A stretch of DNA of 10,658 nt, taken from positions 1 through 10,658 of the forward strand of contig JAISII010000003.1 of the NCBI GenBank assembly GCA_031262125.1, given 5' to 3'. Position 1 is the stretch's first letter, and the number at the start of each line of letters is the position of its first letter. Of this stretch, positions 1 to 6,278 are shown piece after piece. The notes under the pieces were generated by a model. It was not told the origin of the DNA. It was given only the letters and a program-made list of their open reading frames with translations, and searched no databases. Both the position numbers and the translations under genes were made by a program. Source of the DNA: Oscillospiraceae bacterium. GTDB lineage: Bacteria > Bacillota > Clostridia > Oscillospirales > Acutalibacteraceae.

Positions 1-1353
1 AAACGAGGCAAAAAGCCGGTCTTTTTTATTGTTGCGGCATTAATCCTTGTGTTTTCGTACCTTGCCATTTTTGGCGTAAGCTACTACACAGGCGATATTA
101 GGCACACAGTAATTAAAGGTATGGCAGCCGACACACGCTGGGGCATAGACATTAGGGGCGGTGTAGAGGCAACATTTAAACCGGCGGAGGATAAAGACGC
201 CACCGAACAAGAAATGGATGCCGCAAAAGCGATTATCGAAACACGTTTGATAAGCGACGGCATTACCGACTATGAACTTTATGTAGATTACGGTACCGAC
301 AGAATTATTATGCGGTTCCCGTGGAAGTCGGACGAAACCGTGTATGACCCGCTGGAGGCCATTAAGGAAATTTCGGCAACCGCAAAGCTTACTTTTTGCG
401 GAGGAACCGATAGCACCAATGTTTTGATGGAAGGCAAAGACGTTGACGACGCCTATATGAATATGGCGTACGATGCAAACGGCAATGTAACATCAAACTA
501 TGCGGTATATCTAAACCTTACAGCCGAGGGTGCAGCAACCTTTGCCGACATAACATCGCAATACCAAGGGCAAACGGTTTCTATCTGGATGGATGATGAA
601 ATGCTTTCGGCACCTACCGTTAACGATGTAATTTCTGACGGCAAGGCGACAATTTCGGGCGACTTTACCGCCGAGGAAGCAACCACCCTTGCAAACCAAA
701 TTAAATCGGGTGCATTGCCCTTTACTCTCGAAACCGAAACAAACGGTACAATCAGCCCAACACTGGGTGCAAACTCGCTTAATGCAATGGCAATTGCAGG
801 TATAATTGCTTTTGTGCTGGTTGCATTGTTTATGATATTCGCATTCCGCTTCAGCGGCGTTATTGCAGTTATCGGTCTGCTGGGGCAGGTAGGGTTCTCG
901 TTTGCGGTTATTACAATGTTCTTCCCCGTGTTCAACTCGTTCACGATGACACTCCCCGGTATTGCGGGTATTATACTTTCAATCGGTATGGGTGTGGATG
1001 CCAACATCATCACCGCAGGGCGTATTGAGGAAGAGCTTAAAGCAGGGCGTTCGCTCGACGCCGCAATTGATCGAGGCACGCAAAACTCGCTGTCGGCAAT
1101 TGTTGACGGTAACGTAACGGTTATTATTGTAGCATTAATTTTGCTTTTGGTTTTCGGTCCGGCAAACATTCTTTCGGGCATCTTCGGTCAGTCAACCACC
1201 GGCACGATTTACTCGTTCGGTTATACGCTGCTTATGGGCGTTGTTGCAAACTTTATAATGGGTATTGCCGCAACCCGCTTGATGCTCAAGAGTATTATTC
1301 GCTTTAAGCCAATGCGTAAAAAATGGTTCTTTGGAGGTGCTAAAGGTGAATAA
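1..1353 (+). CDS. secD: Protein translocase subunit SecD (5'-truncated by window edge)
   Basis: SecD works with SecF in the membrane, using the proton-motive force to help pull proteins out of the SecYEG channel on the outer face. The reading frame is open from base 1 and encodes a basic start followed by the first membrane segment (window residues 7-25), so the true start lies just upstream; the GTG at 49 falls inside that helix and is not the start. Visible family features are the GIDIRGG motif (48-54, usually GLDLxGG), a P1-type extracytoplasmic domain to about residue 245, then a block of membrane helices. That block contains the conserved LPGIAGIILSIGMGVDANI stretch near residues 319-337 and the FGQ...GTIYSFGYTL segment. 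The roughly 450 residues fit Firmicutes SecD proteins that are separate from SecF. The end overlaps secF by 8 nt, so the two are translationally linked. Identification is firm. Confidence 0.96.
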   Translation, partial: KRGKKPVFFIVAALILVFSYLAIFGVSYYTGDIRHTVIKGMAADTRWGIDIRGGVEATFKPAEDKDATEQEMDAAKAIIETRLISDGITDYELYVDYGTDRIIMRFPWKSDETVYDPLEAIKEISATAKLTFCGGTDSTNVLMEGKDVDDAYMNMAYDANGNVTSNYAVYLNLTAEGAATFADITSQYQGQTVSIWMDDEMLSAPTVNDVISDGKATISGDFTAEEATTLANQIKSGALPFTLETETNGTISPTLGANSLNAMAIAGIIAFVLVALFMIFAFRFSGVIAVIGLLGQVGFSFAVITMFFPVFNSFTMTLPGIAGIILSIGMGVDANIITAGRIEEELKAGRSLDAAIDRGTQNSLSAIVDGNVTVIIVALILLLVFGPANILSGIFGQSTTGTIYSFGYTLLMGVVANFIMGIAATRLMLKSIIRFKPMRKKWFFGGAKGE

Positions 1354-2362
1354 AACTATAGAAACAGTAAAAACCGAAGGCAAAATTATCGATTTTCTTA
1401 AATTTAAAAAGATTTTCTTCGGCATTTCAATCAGCATCTTTGTAATAGGCATTATCTTTAACATTATTTTCGGCACAACGCTCGATATCGGGTTTGCCGG
1501 CGGTACAATGTTAAAATACAGCTATGTAGGCGAAATTAACCTTGACGAGCTGGAAGCAACGATTACAGACGAGCTTCAAAACGACAATTTGAGTTTTGCA
1601 AACACAGAGGACACGCTTAACAGCACGGCAGACAAAAAAGCATATACTATTACCGTGCAGTTTGGCGGCACCGAAGATGTTACCCTGCAAGACCAGCTTA
1701 CCAAAAAGCTGCAAGAAAAATACGCCGACAACAACTTCAGCGTTGCCGAGTCTATGTCGGTTGAAGGCATTATGGGCTTGCGATTCTTGCTAAAATGTTT
1801 GGCAGCCGTTGGCATAGCCGGTGCGTTAATGGTGCTTTATGTTGCATTCCGCTTCAGAAGAATCGGCGGTATCTCAGCCGGTGTAACTGCACTTATTGCT
1901 CTGGTGCACGACGTTGGGTTTATTTATGTGGTGTATGTAGTGCTGCAAATGCCCATCGACGACAACTTTATTGCGGTTGTTTTAACAATCATCGGTTACT
2001 CGCTTAACGATACTATAATTATTTATGACCGTGTGCGTGAGGAACGTAAGGCGTTCGGCCCGAAAGCCGATATTAAAGATGTGTTCAACTACAGCTGCAC
2101 AAAGGTTATCAAACGTACGGTGTTCACCTCGGTTGCAACGCTGCTTGCCATAGGCACGGTTTATGTGGTATCTTTAATTTATCATTTAGATTCTGTAACC
2201 GCATTTGCCTTCCCGATGATGCTCGGTATTATTTGCGGCTGCTATTCTACAATCTTTATTGCAGGTCCTGTTTGGGTTTTGTGGAAGAAGCATACCGAAA
2301 AATCCGGCAAAAACAAGGGCAAAAAGTCAAAGATAAAATCAAAAGTAAAAGTGCGTGTTTAA
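1346..2362 (+). CDS. secF: Protein translocase subunit SecF
   Basis: SecF is the partner of SecD in the SecDF membrane complex that supports Sec-dependent export. I place the start at GTG 1346 because GGAGG at 1333-1337 sits 8 nt upstream; the longer frame from TTG 1331 would begin before this ribosome binding site. The 338-residue product has a first membrane helix at about 22-42, the short SecF signature DIGFAGGT at 47-54, an extracytoplasmic domain to about 145, and five further helices. The family hallmarks VHD (187-189) and GYSLNDTIIIYDRVRE (217-232) are intact. The last 25 residues form a very basic, Lys-rich cytoplasmic tail, which is common in SecF and may touch the ribosome or lipids (inference). 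The gene overlaps secD by 8 nt and ends before a strong terminator, so secDF forms the end of a transcription unit. Confidence 0.96.
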   Translation: MNKTIETVKTEGKIIDFLKFKKIFFGISISIFVIGIIFNIIFGTTLDIGFAGGTMLKYSYVGEINLDELEATITDELQNDNLSFANTEDTLNSTADKKAYTITVQFGGTEDVTLQDQLTKKLQEKYADNNFSVAESMSVEGIMGLRFLLKCLAAVGIAGALMVLYVAFRFRRIGGISAGVTALIALVHDVGFIYVVYVVLQMPIDDNFIAVVLTIIGYSLNDTIIIYDRVREERKAFGPKADIKDVFNYSCTKVIKRTVFTSVATLLAIGTVYVVSLIYHLDSVTAFAFPMMLGIICGCYSTIFIAGPVWVLWKKHTEKSGKNKGKKSKIKSKVKVRV

Positions 2363-2422
2363 ATTTTAAAACTTTTACGGTTTAAAACAATTATCAGTTT
2401 TTAAAAACTTTCTTTAAAAAAA

Positions 2423-2467
2423 CCTAACGGCGTTGCTTTTTTGGCGACGTCGTTAGGCTTTTTATTT
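2423..2467 (+). terminator. Rho-independent terminator of secDF
   Basis: A 14-bp stem pairs 2423-2436 (CCTAACGGCGTTGC) with 2444-2457 (GCGACGTCGTTAGG). It contains only two G-U wobbles and a 7-nt loop, and is followed by CTTTTTATTT. An A-run at 2416-2422 precedes it, so it could also stop transcription coming from the right. It separates secDF from the accessory island. Confidence 0.9.
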
Positions 2468-2493
2468 GACTTAAATTTGATGTAATTGCCCTT

Positions 2494-2499
2494 TATAAT
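2494..2499 (+). promoter_or_regulatory. Possible -10 box for the island's first gene
   Basis: A perfect TATAAT lies 87 nt before the ATG at 2587 and after the secDF terminator, where a new promoter is needed. No good -35 box sits 17 nt upstream (only TTAAAT at 2471-2476). TTGACT at 2466-2471 is 22 nt away, which is too far for a standard promoter. The call rests on the -10 box and position only. Confidence 0.35.
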
Positions 2500-2586
2500 G
2501 CAATTTTTTGCAAAAAATGCCGCTCTTATAAAACAGCTTATTTTTTTTGAGCGTTTTTCAAAACCAAAAAGAAAGAGTGAACATAA

Positions 2587-3945
2587 ATGAAAATTGTAAA
2601 AAAGCACTTAACAAACCACAGCCCGCAAAAAGCCGAGAATTATTTGAGCAAACCCGTTGACGAAAGTCAACTTGTGTGCTATCCTCTAAACAGCAGGCAA
2701 ACCGAGATTGCAAGGATAATCGAGCAAAGCAACGATAAGGTCCGAGCGTTGATAAACGACAAGGTCTGGACAGCCGACACAGAATCGTTTTTGTTTAAGG
2801 TTAACCTGTTAGCTGACGAAATGTTTTACCATCTGGAAGAATGTGTAAATCGCTTTGTTGCGGAACAATATGCTGTTGCATATCAAGCTGCACTTGAAAA
2901 TTCGGGTAAGCAAAATGCAATTTTGCCTGTTGATGTTGCAAGTACAGACGGCGGAGCAACCTCGGCTTGCAGATGGCTTAAACCGTGGTTTGCAAAAGAA
3001 AACCGGCGTGTAAAAGAGGAAATTAAACAGCAAGTTGCAGAACTTCAAAATACCGACAAAACCGAAAAGCTATTTACCGAAATTTTATTAGGCGTATTAA
3101 TAGCCGCAGTTTGCCTTGCGTTTTTCGGTTGTTCGCAACCAACCGAAAATGCCGCCGAAGATGCCGCCTATGAAGCCAAAATCGAAGCTGAAAAAGATGC
3201 TGCCGTTAAAGACGGTGCAAAATACTACAAAGTTGTTGCCAACAGCGACGAAACCACCTGCGAAACCTGTGCCGCAGCCAACGGCAAGGTTTTTGACATT
3301 GCCGATTTCGAAATCGGCGACACCGCCCCGCCGTTCCACCCCAATTGCAAGTGCACTATTGAGTTTTATGCAGCGGCAGAGGAGACGACGGTGGGGGAGG
3401 ACATAGCAAATACTGTCGATGATAGAGGATTAAATTATATTGCGAATTTGGAAAGAAATCCGAGTTTGATAAATTCCGTTAATGGTGAAATTATTGATAT
3501 ACCAACAACGGATACAGATTTGGGTTATGGACATGATTACATAAAAAATCCAATCGAAGGTGTCGTTCCTGATAGCTTGAATGCATCCGAAGCATTAGAG
3601 TTACTAAAAAAAGACTTAGAAAAAATCATAGAGGCAATTGAAAAAGACCTTTCTGTGAAATTTACTCAGAACCAGTTTAATGCAATCGTTGCGATGCGAT
3701 ACAATTTTGGGAGACTTGGTTATGTAGATGGTTTGATGGAATTTTTAGAAGCGGGAAGTTATAAAAAAGAGAATTTAAAAAATATTCTATATGATTTTTA
3801 TAACTCTATCGTTGAATACGATTCTTCTCAAGATATATATCTTTCAGGATGGCTCAACAGAGTTGACAGTATGGTAGATGTATTTTTTGATGGAGATTAT
3901 GGCTATATGCCAATTGATGCTGTTAACGGAAAGGTGAACGAATGA
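2587..3945 (+). CDS. Chimeric phage head (MuF/gp7-like) domain plus GH24 lysozyme domain; candidate polymorphic toxin
   Basis: This 452-residue protein joins two recognisable parts. Residues about 185-261 resemble the C-terminal part of phage Mu gpF/SPP1 gp7 minor head proteins: an acidic/basic helix followed by a Cys pair (TTCETC, C225/C228), NGKVF, and PPFHPNCKC (H251, C254, C256), the usual metal-site-like pattern. Residues about 280-440 resemble T4-type lysozyme (GH24): GYGH at 313-316, a SEALELLKKDL helix, TQNQFNAIV (360-368), NFG (373-375) and a C-terminal FFDGDY. GH24 enzymes cut the peptidoglycan glycan strand. Residues 1-165 are unrecognised and mostly helical, with no signal peptide. 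A hydrophobic stretch at 166-182 could be a membrane helix placing the rest outside the cell. The start ATG has only a weak purine-rich site (AAGAAAGAG). GC content falls sharply near base 3400, between the domains. No phage genes adjoin it. A MuF-type toxin is my best reading, by inference. Confidence 0.75.
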   Translation: MKIVKKHLTNHSPQKAENYLSKPVDESQLVCYPLNSRQTEIARIIEQSNDKVRALINDKVWTADTESFLFKVNLLADEMFYHLEECVNRFVAEQYAVAYQAALENSGKQNAILPVDVASTDGGATSACRWLKPWFAKENRRVKEEIKQQVAELQNTDKTEKLFTEILLGVLIAAVCLAFFGCSQPTENAAEDAAYEAKIEAEKDAAVKDGAKYYKVVANSDETTCETCAAANGKVFDIADFEIGDTAPPFHPNCKCTIEFYAAAEETTVGEDIANTVDDRGLNYIANLERNPSLINSVNGEIIDIPTTDTDLGYGHDYIKNPIEGVVPDSLNASEALELLKKDLEKIIEAIEKDLSVKFTQNQFNAIVAMRYNFGRLGYVDGLMEFLEAGSYKKENLKNILYDFYNSIVEYDSSQDIYLSGWLNRVDSMVDVFFDGDYGYMPIDAVNGKVNE

Positions 3946-4451
3946 GTAACAGGAAAACAAAGATTTCGATTTTATTTATTGTTTTAATTTTTGCCTTTTT
4001 AAGTATTTTATTAGTTAAAGATACTTTTTTTTGTGTTGACAAAAAGATGGAAATTTCTTATTACGACTTCACTGTTGATTTTACAACAACTACACTAAAA
4101 GTCGGCATGGCGTTCAACCTCGAAGAAATTAACGAAACCCTAAAAAACCACAGCCCTGCTAACGAAAAAAGAGCATATGAGATTTACAGTTACGAAGATT
4201 TTATAGTGGAAGCGGTTTTCAGTAATAAAACGGGCGAGTACATTATCGGCAGTTTAACACTAATCTCTCCGAAATATACTACTCATCGTGGCATAAAAAT
4301 CGGCGACACAGTTGCAGATGTTTTTGAAAAATACGGCGAAAAAGAGCAGGACGAGGACGGAACAATTTCTTATTTGTACGACCGCAAGCATATTTATTTT
4401 AGAATTGACAATAACGGAATTGTTACGGGGATAAGTTTAGATATGTTATAA
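3942..4451 (+). CDS. Membrane-anchored exported protein; candidate immunity protein
   Basis: I do not recognise a named family. The 169-residue product has a basic N-terminus and one membrane helix at about 8-25, with no lipobox, so the remaining 140 residues should lie outside the cell. Two segments, LKVGMAFNLEEINETL (52-67) and IKIGDTVADVFEKYG (118-132), share a 'hydrophobic-x-hydrophobic-G...EV...G/K' pattern seen in BamE/SmpA- and BLIP-like repeat folds; this is a resemblance, not an assignment. Its ATG overlaps the TGA stop of the lysozyme chimera (ATGA, 3942-3945), so the two are translationally coupled, the arrangement expected for a toxin and its immunity protein. Its compartment is also right for neutralising a cell-wall lytic domain. 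Base composition is AT-rich, like the lysozyme half. The gene is real; immunity function is inference. Confidence 0.8.
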   Translation: MSNRKTKISILFIVLIFAFLSILLVKDTFFCVDKKMEISYYDFTVDFTTTTLKVGMAFNLEEINETLKNHSPANEKRAYEIYSYEDFIVEAVFSNKTGEYIIGSLTLISPKYTTHRGIKIGDTVADVFEKYGEKEQDEDGTISYLYDRKHIYFRIDNNGIVTGISLDML

Positions 4452-4585
4452 GAAAAACATTTGATTATTTAAACGATTTGGAGCTATACAGAAGAAGAAT
4501 GGACGAACTTGACATATTTTTTTACGGAGATTATACTCGTCAATACCGTGAATGGCCGGAAGGAGCTGGATATAATGAGAGTTAA
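4415..4585 (+). pseudogene. Remnant C-terminal tail of a second GH24 lysozyme domain
   Basis: This frame is open from 4415 (after a TAA at 4412-4414) to the TAA at 4583-4585 and has no start codon of its own with a ribosome binding site. From about 4460 it encodes a typical end of a T4-type lysozyme: LELYRRRMDELDIFFYGDY, then TRQYREWPEGAGYNES. The 'L..RR..E..FF.GDY' pattern is the conserved GH24 C-terminus, and it is closer to the family norm than the matching tail of the intact chimera (WLNRVDSMVDVFFDGDY). Bases 4511-4534 match 3877-3900 of the intact gene at 20 of 24 positions. The fragment's last codons overlap the ATG (4575) of the next gene, the same geometry as the intact lysozyme gene and its follower. 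I read it as a displaced toxin tip left by an earlier C-terminal replacement. It is unlikely to be expressed alone. Confidence 0.7.
4560..4565 (+). promoter_or_regulatory. Ribosome binding site that sets the start at 4575
   Basis: AAGGAG lies 9 nt before ATG 4575. The longer frame would begin at TTG 4509, which has no such site and would place 22 unrelated residues before the membrane helix, so ATG 4575 is the better start. Confidence 0.75.
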
Positions 4586-5099
4586 TAAAACAATAAAAAA
4601 TTCAATTGTAATAGTAATAGCTTTTTGTATTTTAACTATTGGGTTAAGTATCTGCAAATGTATATTTCTTAATACGTGCGAAAACGGAAAAAATCATAAA
4701 GTAACATATTTTATGTCTGCAATTGAGTTTTATTATGGTGAATGGGAAATTACAGAGGATTTTGGGTACAATGGAATACACAGAACAATTGAAAAAGATA
4801 TTTACAAAGTGGGAGAAACTGTTCTTTTTTCACGGGAATGCTTTAAAAACGAAAGTTCGATAAAAATAACATATCCTCGCATTACTTTTGAACCTATAAC
4901 CCCAGCTTCGATGGTTGGAGTTTACAAGATGACAAACCCCGAAAAAATGGGCTTTATTTGGGACGAACAGTACATAAGAGCGATGGTTTGGGACGATAAC
5001 AATGGTACTCCTATTGCCCACACATTCTATATTTTAAATGATGATGTAATCATTTTTGAGGGAGATATACACCGTTATTATAAAGCAATCAGAAAGTAA
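4575..5099 (+). CDS. Membrane-anchored exported protein, unknown family
   Basis: The 174-residue product is not one I recognise. It starts at ATG 4575 behind AAGGAG. A basic N-terminus (MRVNKTIKN) leads into a membrane helix at about 10-27, and the remaining roughly 145 residues should face outward. The outer part is rich in aromatic residues and beta-prone stretches (for example FYYGEWEITEDFGYNGIHR and HTFYILNDDVIIFEGD), which suggests a small beta-rich domain. Its start overlaps the end of the GH24 tail fragment by 11 nt, mirroring the overlap between the intact lysozyme gene and the preceding exported protein. This suggests it was the partner of that lost lysozyme tip (inference). Composition is AT-rich (about 32% GC in the 60 bases from 4741). 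The last two codons and stop lie within the 23-bp direct repeat. Confidence 0.8.
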   Translation: MRVNKTIKNSIVIVIAFCILTIGLSICKCIFLNTCENGKNHKVTYFMSAIEFYYGEWEITEDFGYNGIHRTIEKDIYKVGETVLFSRECFKNESSIKITYPRITFEPITPASMVGVYKMTNPEKMGFIWDEQYIRAMVWDDNNGTPIAHTFYILNDDVIIFEGDIHRYYKAIRK

Positions 5100-5113
5100 G
5101 TGAAATTTTGAAA
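5091..5113 (+). repeat. 23-bp direct repeat, copy 1
   Basis: Bases 5091-5113 are identical to 5891-5913, exactly 800 bp apart. The copy covers the final Arg-Lys-stop codons of the upstream gene, the short spacer, and the TTGAAA start of the lipoprotein gene. Confidence 0.9.
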
Positions 5114-5899
5114 AAAACAATTACAGCTATGTTTTCAACAGCAGTGATAACAGTATTAATTTTTTGTGTAACAGCCTGCAAAACCACAGTTGATGAAAAG
5201 TGGGTTGACGACTATTGCATTTATATTTATAAAAACGCCCAAGCATTCTCGCAAGAAATTTTACTTGTAGATTTAAACTTTGACGGCGTACCCGAAATCT
5301 TCAATCACGGCAGTTCGGATGGCAGCAATGGTTATTATGATGGTGTAACTTATACAAATGGTTTGGTTGTCAAATTGCCGGAGGAAGTTAAAGGAATTTC
5401 AAATTTTATCGGAACAATTGGTAATGTTGAAAACAGCAAAATTTGGTTTATAAGTTATTACCCGACTTCACCCCATCGTTGGAAAACTGCAAAGCAATTT
5501 TATTACAAAATTGATTTTTCAAATCTTGACCACATAGAAAAGAACTTGCTGTTAGAAATACAGTTTTATGATGACAATGCTTATCAAAATGATATTTCCA
5601 CAATACGAACGGATGTTTTTGTTAATTCAAAAAAAATCGAATTAACAACAGATGAAGAGAGCTTATACAAACAGTGGTATAACGGCAATTACCCGGGTTG
5701 GTATTATGGGAAAACGGCAAATGATATAGGGATTGATAAATTGCCGCAGCTTGAACAGTTGGTAGATAGCTTGAAAATTACACCTCAAAAAACATTAAAA
5801 ATCAGTTTAGGGTCTTTAAGAGAAAATGCAACATCAGATTCGTTAGTAATTAGTTATGATAAACTAAAAATCGAGTTATTAAAGTGGGTTAGAAAGTAA
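5108..5899 (+). CDS. Exported lipoprotein with an Asp-rich calcium-loop-like motif
   Basis: The 263-residue product begins at TTG 5108, only 8 nt after the preceding stop. This is the natural start because it opens directly into a lipoprotein signal peptide: MKKTITAM, a hydrophobic core, and the lipobox VTAC with Cys24 as the predicted lipidation site. There is no good ribosome binding site, so expression probably depends on coupling to the upstream gene. Residues 51-64 contain LLVDLNFDGVPEIF, a 'D-x-N-x-D-G-x-x-E' loop common in Gram-positive exported proteins and similar to dockerin or FG-GAP calcium loops; metal binding is unproven. The rest is unrecognised. It ends with Arg-Lys-stop inside the second copy of a 23-bp repeat, so the gene looks like a unit bracketed by repeats. 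It may be a third immunity-like or surface protein of the island (inference). Confidence 0.8.
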   Translation: MKKTITAMFSTAVITVLIFCVTACKTTVDEKWVDDYCIYIYKNAQAFSQEILLVDLNFDGVPEIFNHGSSDGSNGYYDGVTYTNGLVVKLPEEVKGISNFIGTIGNVENSKIWFISYYPTSPHRWKTAKQFYYKIDFSNLDHIEKNLLLEIQFYDDNAYQNDISTIRTDVFVNSKKIELTTDEESLYKQWYNGNYPGWYYGKTANDIGIDKLPQLEQLVDSLKITPQKTLKISLGSLRENATSDSLVISYDKLKIELLKWVRK

Positions 5900-5913
5900 G
5901 TGAAATTTTGAAA
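5891..5913 (+). repeat. 23-bp direct repeat, copy 2
   Basis: Perfect copy of 5091-5113. It covers the Arg-Lys-stop end of the lipoprotein gene and a TTGAAA that mimics the start of that gene. The bases beyond the repeat differ on both sides, which fits a duplication or recombination join. Confidence 0.9.
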
Positions 5914-6174
5914 GAGAAAAGTTTGCTTTTGGACGGACAGGGGAGAGTGCGAAAGACAAAGTCTCGGCGGTGCGGAAATATTCCCCTCCGGGGAGGGGCG
6001 GCTGCTCCCTCAGTAAAAAATAAAACTTATTTTTTAACAAAAATCTAAAAAAATAAAAATATTTTTAGATTGAGCAGAGCAGACGGGGTGGTTTGAGAAG
6101 AAATTTTTGTTTTTAATTAAATTTAAATAGAAAATTAAATTTTTTAGGTCAGGGTGGTTTCCCCAAAAATAATC
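5914..6174. repeat. Non-coding stretch with a GC-rich, repeat-like element and hairpins
   Basis: No convincing gene lies here; a 46-codon frame from TTG 5908 has no family resemblance. Bases 5930-6010 are strikingly GC-rich amid AT-rich DNA and hold the palindrome CCCCTCCGGGGAGGGG (5983-5998). An AT-rich hairpin follows, with AATCTAAAAA (6042-6051) pairing with TTTTTAGATT (6062-6071). GGGTGGTTT occurs twice, at 6086-6094 (inside GACGGGGTGGTTT) and 6152-6160. From memory, TCCCCTCC...GACGGGGTGGTT resembles an extragenic repeat scattered in gut Clostridia genomes, but I cannot confirm that here. The palindrome and the 6042-6071 hairpin could also act as termination signals for the island. Confidence 0.45.
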
Positions 6175-6190
6175 CTTGCATTTTTGCAAG
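6175..6190. repeat. Short perfect hairpin before the potD promoter
   Basis: CTTGCA (6175-6180) and TGCAAG (6185-6190) form a perfect 6-bp stem with a TTTT loop, 4 nt before the predicted -35 box. It could be a protein-binding site or chance; no T-tract follows, so it is not a terminator. Confidence 0.35.
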
Positions 6191-6194
6191 AAAT

Positions 6195-6223
6195 TTGTTA
6201 AACTCTACATTGTGCGTTAAAAT
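6195..6223 (+). promoter_or_regulatory. Predicted promoter of the polyamine-binding protein gene
   Basis: TTGTTA (6195-6200) and TAAAAT (6218-6223) are separated by exactly 17 nt, matching a housekeeping sigma promoter at 4/6 and 5/6 positions. It lies 56 nt before the ATG at 6279. An 11-bp AT-rich inverted repeat (6217-6227 with 6243-6253) overlaps the -10 box and the likely transcript start, a place where a repressor could bind. Confidence 0.6.
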
Positions 6224-6278
6224 ATATATATTATTAAAACGCATATATTTTAAAAAAGTAAAGGTGAGAGTTAGAATT

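Noticed and set aside
498..1181. Long - strand frame of 227 codons within secD
   Set aside because: Shadow of secD, whose protein motifs are unmistakable; the antisense product shows no domain.
1331..1345. SecF starting at TTG 1331
   Set aside because: The ribosome binding site GGAGG at 1333-1337 lies within that extension; GTG 1346 is correctly spaced behind it.
49..1353. SecD starting at GTG 49
   Set aside because: The frame is open back to base 1, and GTG 49 would cut the first membrane helix in half; the gene begins before the window.
5908..6048. 46-codon frame from TTG after the second 23-bp repeat
   Set aside because: The start context is only borrowed from the repeat, and the product runs through the GC-rich palindrome with no signal peptide or family pattern; it is probably not a gene.
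2587..6160. Intact prophage or insertion sequence
   Set aside because: No integrase, transposase, terminase, portal or terminal inverted repeats were found; only one head-protein-like domain is present.
6001..6278. CRISPR array or tRNA in the AT-rich stretch before potD
   Set aside because: The repeats are only 9-11 bp and not regularly spaced; no cloverleaf or CCA end can be formed.
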